Shown here: positions 1 to 9,195 of the stretch, piece after piece
Position numbering within the stretch: the stretch's first letter is position 1
Layout of the letters: each line of letters opens with the position of its first letter
IMG/VR virus record: IMGVR_UViG_3300022752_000024
Span: 78,882-142,881 of that record
DNA length: 64,000 nt
From: a virus
Direction: 5' to 3' (one strand)
Made by a program: the position numbers and the translations under genes
Notes under the pieces: generated by a model
What the model saw: only the letters and a program-made list of their open reading frames with translations
The model's database searches: none
What the model was told of the DNA's origin: nothing

Positions 1-680
1 TCAATATTAATTTGATTAATTTGACCAACAATTTTTGCTCGTAATGGATTTCCATTAAATAAAATAGGTTGATTGCTATTATCAACGACTCTTACGAATT
101 CTCCTGATTGAAATAGTCGTTCAATATTAGAAATAAAAACTTCAGTTTTTCCATTAACTTGTAATGTGTTTTCTATTGTCGCAATTGATTGTGATGTTTC
201 TCCGAATAGTCTATAGTTTGCAGTATTCGCAAAATTTGAATCTAAAGAAGCTAATCTAAGACTTTTTGCGACAAACCATTCACTAGAAGATGCTTTAAAT
301 ACTGCTTCTTTTGTGTTAAAAAAATCAAAGTCTGAATTATAAAGAACTCTAAACAAAAATTGATATGAAGCTGGTGTTCCTTTGGTTTCATATAATTGTT
401 TAGCTGCTTTGATTAATTTTCTTTTATCTGCAAGAGCATCTTCTGGAAAGTTTGGAAGAAAATCGTTGACATAATATTGTATGAATTCGTCACTAGTTTT
501 ATCAACGTCTTTATAATTTAAAAGATTTTTAGTTCTTTCAGTTACTTTTCCATTTTGTTCCATCCACTCATAATATGCTTGAAGAAATTGAACAAATTTA
601 GAGTAATCAGGATTATCCCGAATGAATTCAGGAAGCTGCGATGGAACTAATAACGATGTTTTGTGATTATTTTCGATCAT
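1..680 (-). CDS. T4-like virion structural protein, C-terminus cut by window edge
   Basis: The reading frame starts at an ATG at 678-680 and stays open to base 1, so about 226 N-terminal residues are visible and the gene continues to the left. The start overlaps the stop of the gp6-like gene (ATGA), as expected for coupled translation in the baseplate operon. The N-terminus contains the string LPEFIRDNPDYSKFVQFLQA followed by YYEWMEQ, which I recognise from a large structural protein that follows gene 6 in T4-like marine phages. Its exact role in the wedge or fibre attachment is unknown to me. Identity as a virion protein is an inference from position and this motif. Confidence 0.75.
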   Translation of the reverse strand, partial: MIENNHKTSLLVPSQLPEFIRDNPDYSKFVQFLQAYYEWMEQNGKVTERTKNLLNYKDVDKTSDEFIQYYVNDFLPNFPEDALADKRKLIKAAKQLYETKGTPASYQFLFRVLYNSDFDFFNTKEAVFKASSSEWFVAKSLRLASLDSNFANTANYRLFGETSQSIATIENTLQVNGKTEVFISNIERLFQSGEFVRVVDNSNQPILFNGNPLRAKIVGQINQINI

Positions 681-2755
681 GTCTTAGGCGTAACTTTTAC
701 CAAAATAGAATTTGGATCGTAAGGATCAACTGTAATTATTCTATTTAATGATGAAGAAATAATAGTTGTTGTTGGTTTAGCTGAAACTGTAAATTGTCCT
801 AATTCGTTATTTACCGCAAGAGGATTGAATCCGAGTAGAGTAATCACTCCTTCTTGGTAGTCAATTGTACCCGCATTAGGATTTAAAATTGTTTTTATTT
901 GATTATTATTATAATAATATGTTCTTAGTTTTCCATATCTACCTTGCAGAGTTACTATAGCACCAGCACCTTGACCTGTGGTGTCATTAGATTTTGCTGT
1001 TACTGTAGCTACTGCTGATGTATAGTTATTTCCAGAATTTGTTACAGTAATTGACGCTAGAGTTCCGTTTGGATTAATTTTTGATGTTGCGGTAGCTCCT
1101 GAACCATCACCCAAAATTGTAATTGTTGGAGCAAATTGATATTTGAATCCTGGGTTTATGACCGATACGGATTCAACACCTCCGGTTGATACTGGAACTT
1201 CTTCAATATAAACTAAGTCGATAGTGCTAGTTAAATTAGCAGGATCTCTAAATTTTAAACTCGGAGAACTATTTACTCCACTTAATAGAACTCCTCTCTG
1301 TAGAGGTGTTCCATAATATAATTTATAATCGCTAGGTGTAAATAAGTCTGGATAAAACTTTTTCTGTACTTGAATATTGATTTCATTTGCGATAATTGAT
1401 CTATCAACTGCTTGAATTTTATTAGATAAGTCAGTAGCAGAAAATGTTGAGTTGAAAGAGTTTAGTGTTGTCGCAGAAAAACTTGATATAGCTGATTTTA
1501 CATACAATTCTATTTGTGAAGCAGTTGATGTTGTTTTCTTTGGATCATACAAAACATTAGCGTTGATTTGTATATAGGCGTAATCTGGATCAACAATCGC
1601 AGGAGCAACCGTAAGAACAGAAATTGGTTTTAATACTTCATTAGTGATTCTTTGTTTTTGAACATCAGTTAAAGTGTATGCTCCAGCTGGCTTTAATGAA
1701 ATGAATACTTGTCCATACACCGGAGGATCATTTTCTTGTCCTCCCCAAACATTAATAGCATCAAAAGAAATACCTAATTTGTTTTGTTGAATTAGTGTAA
1801 TATAATCTTCTTTAGATACTGCCCGATTTTGTGCAGCATACGATTTTGGTGCTTGAAATTTAATTGAATCTATTGATTCTTTGGCTGCTCCAGTTGTTGC
1901 AGGAGATACTGAGTTGATTGTGGTGTTTGCAAAACCAGAAACTGGATCAAGTAAAACAAAACTATTTGCACTTGATGCCGAAGAACCTTCAGTAGAAATA
2001 TAGGATACTCTAACAATATTACCATCAAATAATGCCTTTCCTAATACTCCATCACCAAAATAGATTTCATAGTTACTATTCAGTCCTTCTTGTAAAAAAT
2101 AGACTAAACTTGATGAATTTAGTGCTAAAAAATCTGTAGCGTTATTATAAATCTGTGTAGAAGTATTTGTTCCAGATTGTTGCACCGATACTGTCAATGT
2201 TGTGGTATCAATATTCTGATCTGGAATTTCAAAAGTTGAACTAGGATTAGATAAAGTATCTACAGTAAAAGAATAATTTAATGGTGTTCCTTGTTTGATC
2301 GTAATATTATTAAATGTTGCTGTGTTATTGATTACATTTACTGTCGTAGAATCTGAAGTAACGAAGTTATAGTTGATTCCATTAATAGCTTCTGACACAA
2401 AACTAGTACCTTTAGGTAATGTTAGTGCTGAGTCAGTAACTTGATTAACTATTAAATTTATCTTTGCACTTGGCGCAATAGCCGATCTTGGAATATAATT
2501 TAATGTTTTTGCTTGAGATACAACAGAACTTCTTTGAAGTGCAGTATCTAAAAACATTTCATTACCAACCATGTTCAAATAGTATGCATTATATTGAGTA
2601 TTATATGCAAGAACATCAAGAAGAATAGACATGCCAGAACCGGAAAAATTATAGTCCTTAAATGTGTTCTGACTTCTTAGATAGTTAATTAGACTAGTTT
2701 TAACGTCTGCAAAATCTAAGTCTGCAAACTGAAATTGAGAATTGGCTCCAGCCAT
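677..2755 (-). CDS. gp6: Baseplate wedge protein, gp6-like
   Basis: This 692-residue protein matches T4 gp6 (660 residues) in length and in its N-terminal pattern, with a stretch around residues 40-65 (LLDVLAYNTQYNAYYLNMVG) typical of the gp6/baseplate J family. In T4, gp6 forms the ring that ties the six wedges together around the hub. A Gly/Thr/Ser-rich beta region occupies residues 520-620. It sits between gp25-like and a further structural gene, with one-base overlaps on both sides, as in other T4-like baseplate operons. I am confident of the family; the C-terminal third diverges more. Confidence 0.9.
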   Translation of the reverse strand: MAGANSQFQFADLDFADVKTSLINYLRSQNTFKDYNFSGSGMSILLDVLAYNTQYNAYYLNMVGNEMFLDTALQRSSVVSQAKTLNYIPRSAIAPSAKINLIVNQVTDSALTLPKGTSFVSEAINGINYNFVTSDSTTVNVINNTATFNNITIKQGTPLNYSFTVDTLSNPSSTFEIPDQNIDTTTLTVSVQQSGTNTSTQIYNNATDFLALNSSSLVYFLQEGLNSNYEIYFGDGVLGKALFDGNIVRVSYISTEGSSASSANSFVLLDPVSGFANTTINSVSPATTGAAKESIDSIKFQAPKSYAAQNRAVSKEDYITLIQQNKLGISFDAINVWGGQENDPPVYGQVFISLKPAGAYTLTDVQKQRITNEVLKPISVLTVAPAIVDPDYAYIQINANVLYDPKKTTSTASQIELYVKSAISSFSATTLNSFNSTFSATDLSNKIQAVDRSIIANEINIQVQKKFYPDLFTPSDYKLYYGTPLQRGVLLSGVNSSPSLKFRDPANLTSTIDLVYIEEVPVSTGGVESVSVINPGFKYQFAPTITILGDGSGATATSKINPNGTLASITVTNSGNNYTSAVATVTAKSNDTTGQGAGAIVTLQGRYGKLRTYYYNNNQIKTILNPNAGTIDYQEGVITLLGFNPLAVNNELGQFTVSAKPTTTIISSSLNRIITVDPYDPNSILVKVTPKT

Positions 2756-3147
2756 TATCTTGACCTCTCAAGAATTAGGTTAATTGATGTTGGTTCTGTG
2801 CTATTGCCGACAAAAAACTGCAACTCAACATAAAATGCATTTTGATCTTCTATTGACAAAACTTTTACTGAAATTAAATTGACTCTGGGTTCATAGTTTT
2901 TTATGACATTTCGTATTTCTGTCTCTAATGATGATGCAGTAATAGCAGTAGACGGTTCAAAGAGATATCCTTCTACGTTTGAACCTAGCCCTGGTTGAAA
3001 CAGTCTCTCATAGAAGTTTGTCAACAACAGATTTCTCATTGATCGAATAACTGCCTGTTCATCATAACTAATAGAAACATCACCTGTAACTGGATTACGG
3101 GTAAATGTTAAATCTAAATCTGAATAAATTTTTTGTAGTGTAGGCAT
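2755..3147 (-). CDS. gp25: Baseplate wedge protein, gp25-like
   Basis: The product has 130 residues, almost the size of T4 gp25 (132). It carries the GPW/gp25 family core: an early DLDLTF.NPVTGD segment, then a run ending in LLTNFYERLFQPGLGSNVEG, the conserved EPR-type region near residue 85 (NYEPRVNLISV) and a C-terminal beta strand. In T4 this lysozyme-like but non-catalytic protein starts sheath assembly on the wedge. Start ATG at 3145-3147. It overlaps the gp6 start by one base, which indicates translational coupling. Confidence 0.93.
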   Translation of the reverse strand: MPTLQKIYSDLDLTFTRNPVTGDVSISYDEQAVIRSMRNLLLTNFYERLFQPGLGSNVEGYLFEPSTAITASSLETEIRNVIKNYEPRVNLISVKVLSIEDQNAFYVELQFFVGNSTEPTSINLILERSR

Positions 3148-3163
3148 CTCTTATTTATGACTG

Positions 3164-4135
3164 TTATTGTGGAGCACCTGTACTTCCACCTTGTGCATCC
3201 GGGTGTGTATGATTATCTAAGCTGATTCCGCCAGAAACTACATCTCCAGTAGCGGTTATTTTTCCGTTAACGCTCACATCACCAGTTACATTTACGTCAC
3301 CAGTTAAGTTGAAAGAACTGGCAACTGCGGTAACTTTGCTTGCTTTTAAATTAACGTTGCCTGATACTGTAATGCTACACGTACCTTGAATATCTATAAA
3401 ATCGTCACCTACAATAATCTCGTAATTCTTACCTAAAACTTTAGTAACTTTGCTACCATCTGGACGCATTTCAATATAAGTACCTGTTCTGTGTGCAAGA
3501 TTTACTCGTTCCGAATCAGGAGTATCGTCAAACTCGATTACATGACCCGACTCCGTTTCTTTTACATCATTATATGGAGGTACTGCATTATATGGTGAAG
3601 CGGGTTCGCTCCAAGATACTCCATCAGCAGTTGGAACATCTTTTGTTAATGATGCATTTCTACGACCAATAATGGTAGAACCAATGCCTTCATTTCTATA
3701 TAATCTACTTGTTGTAGGTTCTCCGACATACCTAGGATATCGAGTTGCCAAACCGCCAAATGGTTTAGGAGCTGCTGTTAATTCTGCACTTGATCTTGGA
3801 TCAGAGAAACCTTTTTGTGGATTATTTACGTATGGAGTAGGTATCCCAGGTAAAACACCAAAATATATAGGTACTTGACCTGAAGTACCATCGTAAAAGA
3901 AACCAATAACCCAATCACCTTCGACTGGTGTTGTGAATGTTTTTGAATTGTTGACAGGCAATACTGGTTGCGCCCACGGTAAATCAGCAGTAGGAATTAA
4001 TGTTTTATTTTCTGTGTGCCAACCAAATATTCGTATTTGACACCGACCTACATTTAACGGATCTTTTCTGTTTTCAACGACACCCGTCCACCAGATGAAT
4101 CCATTTAATCCTGCAAATATGGTATTCTCATTCAT
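3164..4135 (-). CDS. gp5: Baseplate central spike, gp5-like, without lysozyme domain
   Basis: This 323-residue protein has an N-terminal gp5-type OB fold (residues 10-105: WWTGVVENRKDPLNVGRCQIRIFGW and a VEGDWVIGFF strand) and a C-terminal beta-helix of short V/T/G/D repeats (about residues 240-300). T4 gp5 has 575 residues because a lysozyme domain lies between these parts; here that domain is absent. The last 20 residues contain an HTH triplet (His-x-His, near residue 308). In contractile spikes an HxH near the tip binds iron, so this may be the membrane-piercing apex. It is encoded next to the gp27-like hub gene with a one-base overlap. Confidence 0.88.
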   Translation of the reverse strand: MNENTIFAGLNGFIWWTGVVENRKDPLNVGRCQIRIFGWHTENKTLIPTADLPWAQPVLPVNNSKTFTTPVEGDWVIGFFYDGTSGQVPIYFGVLPGIPTPYVNNPQKGFSDPRSSAELTAAPKPFGGLATRYPRYVGEPTTSRLYRNEGIGSTIIGRRNASLTKDVPTADGVSWSEPASPYNAVPPYNDVKETESGHVIEFDDTPDSERVNLAHRTGTYIEMRPDGSKVTKVLGKNYEIIVGDDFIDIQGTCSITVSGNVNLKASKVTAVASSFNLTGDVNVTGDVSVNGKITATGDVVSGGISLDNHTHPDAQGGSTGAPQ

Positions 4136-5571
4136 TATTTCTTCACTCCTGATACCGTAGCTTTATATATTGGCTTAGAGTTGTCCACATTAGAATAATT
4201 ATTTGGTAAGCTATCTTTAACTACTTCAACGACAGTATTATACGCACCAGTTTGAATGATATGACGAACCGCAGTAATTAAATATTTTCCAGAATAATAT
4301 TTATCGGTTGTTTTTGGATCTTTCTCTGAAGCAGGATCCTGTGATAACATTTTAAAATCTATTGTCATTCCAATAGTTAAGTTAGGATCTCCAGCAACAT
4401 ATAATTTCATTCGAGTATAGTTCGTTAATGCTAATTGAGATTTTCTTTGAGAAAATGTTGTCTCGACAAAAGAATCTTTAGTTACAGAATCTGGTTTATT
4501 TTTAATATAGTCAACTTTCGATTGATTTTTATTTGTTGATGTTAATTTAAAACAACCTTCAGGAGTCTCGTATAGAGTTTTCCCAAATCGATTCTGTAGA
4601 TTGTTAACAACAGGATTTGAATTTAATGTTTTTGCTTTGAGGTGGTAATCCATATAATTAAAATCTGTTACTTCGTATCTATGAAGCAATGGATCAATAG
4701 TCAGCAAACGATTTGCAAACATACCAGAAGATATACCATCTAATATATTAAATGAATCAATTAATTCGTATGCTAAAACATTAAAAACTTCTGTAGAACC
4801 TAAGTCACCATAATCCTCAGATTTTATATTTTTAGGACGATAATGATACGTCTGATATGGAGTTCTTTTGAATAATGTTTGTAATGAAGAAAAATTGTAT
4901 CCTTCAGCATTTTCGAAAAACAACATATCTGCACCAACATTTCCTTGTATTCCAGACTGAGAATAAAGTGTTAACCAATTTATTGCTTCGAATGGTTTAA
5001 AGTTTGGAACAATTATACTGTAGATTCCTTTAGTTTGTTCTATATTTCTCTGATTGTATTTGTGTTCTGGTGCTTTTATATAAACATTTAATATATCTTT
5101 AATGATATCTGAAATTTGTTTATTTGGATAAGATTTACTGATTCGATATTGTTCAGAGAGAACGAGTTCGTCAGAACAAAAATATATTGCATAAGATTCA
5201 GAATCAAATCCAGATGACTTTTGTCTTGGGGATATTTTATATACTCTGAATAGTTTATCTATTCTAATATTAGGATTATTATCTTTACCAAAAGCCAATC
5301 TTATATATTCATTTCCATGTAAACCAAGCTTCTCGATATAACCTTGTGCATCAGAAATCATTACTTGACCAGATACTGAATTATTATAAATGTCCTCAAA
5401 GTAAGATAATTCTACCATGCTAGGTTTTAAGTCTAGTGTGATAAATTGACCGGATAGAAGATTAATCGATATAAGGTTATAGTCTTTAGAGTAAACAATA
5501 CCTTTTGTTTTATCTCCTACGGTAGGATTACTTGTCTGTGCTTGTGTTGGACTAACTAAATTAATTGCCAT
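4135..5571 (-). CDS. gp27: Baseplate hub protein, gp27-like
   Basis: The 478-residue product resembles the T4-like hub protein gp27, which forms the trimeric torus joining tail tube and spike. The N-terminal part (residues 30-110) holds two tube-like beta domains, with SVSGQVMISDAQGYIEKLGL and the segment GNEYIRLAF typical of the family. It is longer than T4 gp27 (391 residues). Its neighbours are gp5-like and gp53-like genes, and in T4 gp27 binds gp5 directly. It is separated from the gp53 gene by one base. Confidence 0.82.
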   Translation of the reverse strand: MAINLVSPTQAQTSNPTVGDKTKGIVYSKDYNLISINLLSGQFITLDLKPSMVELSYFEDIYNNSVSGQVMISDAQGYIEKLGLHGNEYIRLAFGKDNNPNIRIDKLFRVYKISPRQKSSGFDSESYAIYFCSDELVLSEQYRISKSYPNKQISDIIKDILNVYIKAPEHKYNQRNIEQTKGIYSIIVPNFKPFEAINWLTLYSQSGIQGNVGADMLFFENAEGYNFSSLQTLFKRTPYQTYHYRPKNIKSEDYGDLGSTEVFNVLAYELIDSFNILDGISSGMFANRLLTIDPLLHRYEVTDFNYMDYHLKAKTLNSNPVVNNLQNRFGKTLYETPEGCFKLTSTNKNQSKVDYIKNKPDSVTKDSFVETTFSQRKSQLALTNYTRMKLYVAGDPNLTIGMTIDFKMLSQDPASEKDPKTTDKYYSGKYLITAVRHIIQTGAYNTVVEVVKDSLPNNYSNVDNSKPIYKATVSGVKK

Positions 5572-5572
5572 A

Positions 5573-6208
5573 TTATGTCATTAATAGTGATTTCAATTTA
5601 TCTTCCATGTCATCAGCATAGTTTTCATTGATAATTTTTGTCTCTCTTTTCATTTCATTGGTTTCTAATTCATAATCATATATGGTTTTTGTTTGACGAG
5701 ATTGAGTAACTCTAGTATAGCTGCCTGAAGGAAAATATTTTGTGGTTATTAAATTTACAGGTAAGTTTGCATAGGTTTCTTGATCTACAATAAAAACATT
5801 TGTTGTGGTAATATTGGATTGAGAATCATATGTCAATACAAGTTTTTCATATAGTTTTATTGTGGATTGAGTATATGCAATAACAGTTTGACTGTTGGCG
5901 TTTGCCGCTGCTTTATATTTGTCGTTAAGAAACGATTGAAAATTTCTTTGAGATAAAGGTAAATCCCATTGCGGATCAATAATATTGTTTCCATATAAAA
6001 ATATCCAATAACGATATGGGTTATTGTAATATTTTGTTGCTATGATCTCTGGCGTGTCTCCATCTTGCACGGCATAGGTATAATATAATGAAGGATTGTT
6101 CACTAAATTTGGAACAATATTAACTCTAGCCAATAAATTAGTTGCTAAAGTTGCTGTGCCTAAACCATCTGAATTAATTAATTTCGGAAAATTAGAAAAA
6201 TATTTCAT
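5573..6208 (-). CDS. gp53: Baseplate wedge protein, gp53-like
   Basis: The 211-residue product matches T4 gp53 (196 residues). After an N-terminal MKYFSNFPKL segment it has a LysM-like stretch (residues 45-85: YAVQDGDTPEIIATKYYNNP, then YRYWIFLYGNNIIDP) that is the family signature. In T4 gp53 clamps the wedge to the hub. The gene overlaps gp48-like by one base. The remaining 110 residues are helical and poorly conserved. Confidence 0.88.
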   Translation of the reverse strand: MKYFSNFPKLINSDGLGTATLATNLLARVNIVPNLVNNPSLYYTYAVQDGDTPEIIATKYYNNPYRYWIFLYGNNIIDPQWDLPLSQRNFQSFLNDKYKAAANANSQTVIAYTQSTIKLYEKLVLTYDSQSNITTTNVFIVDQETYANLPVNLITTKYFPSGSYTRVTQSRQTKTIYDYELETNEMKRETKIINENYADDMEDKLKSLLMT

Positions 6209-7410
6209 TATCTAACCTCTCCTTTTTCCATTCGTGTTCTGTCGAGAATTTCGATTTCTTTAAATGACAAGTTTAATCTAGTTTGTACAGGTGCGCCACC
6301 AGAATATGCTGCCCAACCATTTGGAGCATAATCAACAGAAACATCTTCTAAAACACAATCTCCTACCTTATATAGTCTATCATTTTCATTTCCAGTTGAT
6401 ACTCCACCATTACCAGTAATTGCGTTTCCCAAAGGAACATTAGGAATAATACTATTGCCTGCTTTCTGTAGCATATTTGTTAGTCCAGAAATTCCTCCAG
6501 ACTTTGCCATTAAAAAATTCATATTAAAAATAGAAGGAGGAGTAAAATACATACCACCTTTACCTTGAACTCTAGGAGAAGATGCGTATATGAACGTATT
6601 GACTATTGCAGAAACTTGATCTGATTCTTCTTTTGATTTTGGAGTAAACAGAAACTCCATGGTAAAAGTTCTAAACCCTACACCTTTATATATTAGTTGC
6701 AACTGAGGATTAATCGCCTTACCTAAAGCTTTTAATCCTAAATCTGTAAGGTTGGTATTAAACTGTCTGTCTGCTAGTCTCAATGCTGCTTCTGGTCCAT
6801 ATTCTTCTAAATTCTTAATGACTGCGTTTTTGATATCAGCTCCACTTCCTCCACCAGCATTTAAATCTTCGATTATCGATCCTATCGCTCCAGCCGCTCT
6901 ATTCATGCCATTAGTTGCCTCTATTAGAGTCAAGTCACTATATTCTGCATGATAATTCATAGCTAAAGTATCTGGCATATACAACGAAACAACAGTCTTT
7001 GTTTCTTTTTTGTTTGGTTTCAAATGAGCATTTAAGTTTGTCGCTAAGTCTGCGGCTTTTACTGTAGCTGATTTTAACTGGCTCGCACCTTTAGCTATTT
7101 GTGCTTTTGCGGCTTCTCTTGCTTTCTCGTCTAATGATACAAAATTCGCAGCACCAGCAGCAGCATTGTAAGTACCTGAAACAGAATCACTTACCGCATC
7201 ATATAATTTTGTTTCTTCGAATTGTGTTGGAAGAATTTCAGAAATAGTGAATTGCACAATATGCATTTTTGAAGGATCATTACCTAAATCTGATGGATAT
7301 TGGTACTTGTTTAGACCTGTTTTTGTCCCAAATAGCTTATCTAATGGTCCTTTAATGACTCCAGTCAAACTGCCTGTAGAGATCCCGCCTATTTGATTGA
7401 TAATAGCCAT
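6208..7410 (-). CDS. gp48: Baseplate tail-tube cap protein, gp48-like
   Basis: The product has 400 residues (T4 gp48: 364). Gly-rich N- and C-terminal segments flank an amphipathic middle rich in Ala and Lys (residues 75-145). Near the C-terminus lies DRLYKVGDCVLEDVSVDYAP followed by NGWAAY, which I recognise from T4-like gp48/gp54 tube-initiator proteins. In T4, gp48 sits on the hub and caps the start of the tail tube. It is the first gene of the minus-strand baseplate operon, about 37 bases downstream of a TATAAATA late box. Assignment to gp48 rather than gp54 is by size and position. Confidence 0.78.
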   Translation of the reverse strand: MAIINQIGGISTGSLTGVIKGPLDKLFGTKTGLNKYQYPSDLGNDPSKMHIVQFTISEILPTQFEETKLYDAVSDSVSGTYNAAAGAANFVSLDEKAREAAKAQIAKGASQLKSATVKAADLATNLNAHLKPNKKETKTVVSLYMPDTLAMNYHAEYSDLTLIEATNGMNRAAGAIGSIIEDLNAGGGSGADIKNAVIKNLEEYGPEAALRLADRQFNTNLTDLGLKALGKAINPQLQLIYKGVGFRTFTMEFLFTPKSKEESDQVSAIVNTFIYASSPRVQGKGGMYFTPPSIFNMNFLMAKSGGISGLTNMLQKAGNSIIPNVPLGNAITGNGGVSTGNENDRLYKVGDCVLEDVSVDYAPNGWAAYSGGAPVQTRLNLSFKEIEILDRTRMEKGEVR

Positions 7411-7446
7411 GAGTTGAATATATAATACAATTAACGTTAATGATTA

Positions 7447-7454
7447 TATTTATA
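7447..7454 (-). promoter_or_regulatory. T4-type late promoter box for the baseplate operon
   Basis: Read on the minus strand this is an exact TATAAATA, the -10 element of T4 late promoters. The expected start site falls near 7440 and the gp48 start codon is at 7408-7410, leaving a short leader. A perfect 10-bp palindrome (TTAACGTTAA, 7431-7440) lies in the same gap between divergent genes. Confidence 0.7.
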
Positions 7455-7873
7455 TGGCATACTCTGGACGATTTAAACCTTCAAACCCACAAAAGTATAT
7501 AGGTGACTATAATAATGTCATTTACCGGTCATCATGGGAATGTAGAGTGATGAATTGGCTTGACAAAAATCCTGAAATATTACAATGGAGTTCTGAGGAA
7601 CTTGTCATTCCATACAAGTCACCAGTTGACGGAAAATTTCATAGGTACTTTCCAGACTTTACAGTAAAGACAAAAAACAAAACACTGGTTATTGAAATTA
7701 AACCAGAAAGAGAAAAAAAAGAACCTAAACCTCGTAGTAGAATTACAAAACAATACATTCAAGAAGTTGCTACCTATGGAATCAATCAAGCAAAATGGAA
7801 AGCAGCAACGGAATATTGTCTTGATAGAGGTTGGGAGTTCAAAGTTTTAACAGAAAAAGACCTAGGAATATGA
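7454..7873 (+). CDS. gp4: Head completion protein with nuclease motifs, gp4-like
   Basis: This 139-residue protein corresponds to T4 gp4 (head completion, 150 residues). It has a TnsA-like PD-(D/E)xK nuclease pattern: a conserved Glu near residue 28 (SWECRVMNWL), then FPDF near residue 67 and IEIKP near residue 80. In T4, gp4 finishes the filled head before tail joining. It is the first gene of the only plus-strand block and diverges from the gp48 operon. Family confidence is good; nuclease activity is only inferred from the motif. Confidence 0.85.
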   Translation: MAYSGRFKPSNPQKYIGDYNNVIYRSSWECRVMNWLDKNPEILQWSSEELVIPYKSPVDGKFHRYFPDFTVKTKNKTLVIEIKPEREKKEPKPRSRITKQYIQEVATYGINQAKWKAATEYCLDRGWEFKVLTEKDLGI

Positions 7874-7885
7874 GATAAATAGTAT

Positions 7886-8482
7886 ATGGCCTCTCAATTA
7901 ACTAAAATCGCACAACAAAAATCCAATCTCGATCACGAAATATTATCGAGAGAGAGTATCAATTGGCTAAAACAAAAAATTAATACTATTCGTAACCCAA
8001 TAGCAGTCGCAAGAGAAATTACAAGAGAACAGCAAAGAAAACAAAGAACTGTACTAAGAGGTCATTTGTATTTCTATGCTTATGATCCAAAATATGCGGA
8101 GATTTTACCATATTACGATATCTTTCCTCTTACTCTGGTATTGGAAAAATATGGCGATGGATTTCTTGGATTAAATCTGCATTATTTACCAATACCATAC
8201 CGTGCCGCATTTTTGGATAGATTGCTCGACTTTGCCAAATACGATGAAAATGAGGGTATAGAGAGGCTCAGAGTAACATATGACATTCTGAGAGCAACTA
8301 AGAATTTAAAGGCGTTTGAGCCCTGTCTGAAGCGTTATTTGTACGGTCAAATGAAAACTCCTCCACTAAAAGTAGAAAACCATGAGTGGGAGACAGCTTT
8401 ATTTTTGCCAGTGGAAAGATTTCAAAAAGCTAAAAAGTCTACGGTACATAAAGAATCGATAGAACAAATAAAGGAAATATAA
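7886..8482 (+). CDS. Conserved T4-like structural or head/tail completion protein
   Basis: The 198-residue product is soluble and basic at both ends, with a conserved-looking centre (GHLYFYAYDPKYAEILPYYD, residues 59-78). I recognise this centre from T4-like marine phages, where it accompanies gp4. Some annotations I recall suggest a gp2-type DNA-end protector or a tail completion role, but I cannot establish which. The gene ends at 8482 and the next begins at 8483, so the two are translationally coupled. The plus-strand tail block makes a virion role likely. Confidence 0.6.
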   Translation: MASQLTKIAQQKSNLDHEILSRESINWLKQKINTIRNPIAVAREITREQQRKQRTVLRGHLYFYAYDPKYAEILPYYDIFPLTLVLEKYGDGFLGLNLHYLPIPYRAAFLDRLLDFAKYDENEGIERLRVTYDILRATKNLKAFEPCLKRYLYGQMKTPPLKVENHEWETALFLPVERFQKAKKSTVHKESIEQIKEI

Positions 8483-9178
8483 ATGCCATCGTTAAACGAG
8501 TTCAAAGCCAGTTTTAAAACTGATTTTGCCAGACCAGCTAGGTTTAATGTGGAAATTCCACTTCCACTAAAACTTGTGGCATATTTAAATACAGCAAGAT
8601 TACTAACATTAAGATGCGAAAATGCTGAACTTCCAGGTAAAACTGTAGCCACAACAGATAGAAAAATTTATGGTCCTATCGAAAAGCAACCGTATCTAAC
8701 TACTTTTAATGACTCTACATTCACCTTCATTGTGAGTGACGACATGAAAGAGAAAAAGCTTTTTGATGCATGGATGGATTTAATTAATCCAAAAACCACA
8801 TTTGACCTAAATTACAAAGGTGACTACATTACACCAATTACTGTGAATCAGTATGATGTAACAAATAAATTATCTTACTCAGTTACAATGATTGATGCAT
8901 TTCCTGTTTCAGTAAACCAATTGGACTTAGATTGGAGTAATGATAACACTCATCATAAACTATCGGTAACCTTTGCATATTATACTTGGGAAAATAATTC
9001 AATTCAAAGCTTTGCACAGGACCTCGTCAATGCTGGAATCTCAACTGGAGTTGATATTGCAACAGAAGCACTTTCGAAATTTAATTTTAAATCACCATTC
9101 AGTCCACTTACTTCTGACACCGGAGGCGCCGTTTATGATATGAAAACTATCGCTAAAGGTTTTGAAGGAAAAAATTAA
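8483..9178 (+). CDS. Tail-tube-like protein (gp19/gp54 family)
   Basis: The 231-residue product has the tail-tube fold signature: DFARPARFNVEIPLP at residues 12-27, then TLRCENAELPGKTVATTDRK with IYGP near residue 60, and a late beta strand. T4 has several tube paralogues: gp19 (163 residues) builds the tube and gp54 (320) starts it on the baseplate. Size and position directly before the gp26-like gene favour a baseplate tube initiator or a tube paralogue over the main tube subunit. A C-terminal extension of about 40 residues looks disordered. Confidence 0.7.
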   Translation: MPSLNEFKASFKTDFARPARFNVEIPLPLKLVAYLNTARLLTLRCENAELPGKTVATTDRKIYGPIEKQPYLTTFNDSTFTFIVSDDMKEKKLFDAWMDLINPKTTFDLNYKGDYITPITVNQYDVTNKLSYSVTMIDAFPVSVNQLDLDWSNDNTHHKLSVTFAYYTWENNSIQSFAQDLVNAGISTGVDIATEALSKFNFKSPFSPLTSDTGGAVYDMKTIAKGFEGKN

Positions 9179-9195
9179 TATTATAGGAGATCATC

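Noticed and set aside
3152-3159. CATAAATA as a late promoter for gp25
   Set aside because: It would start transcription at the gp25 start codon itself, leaving no leader.
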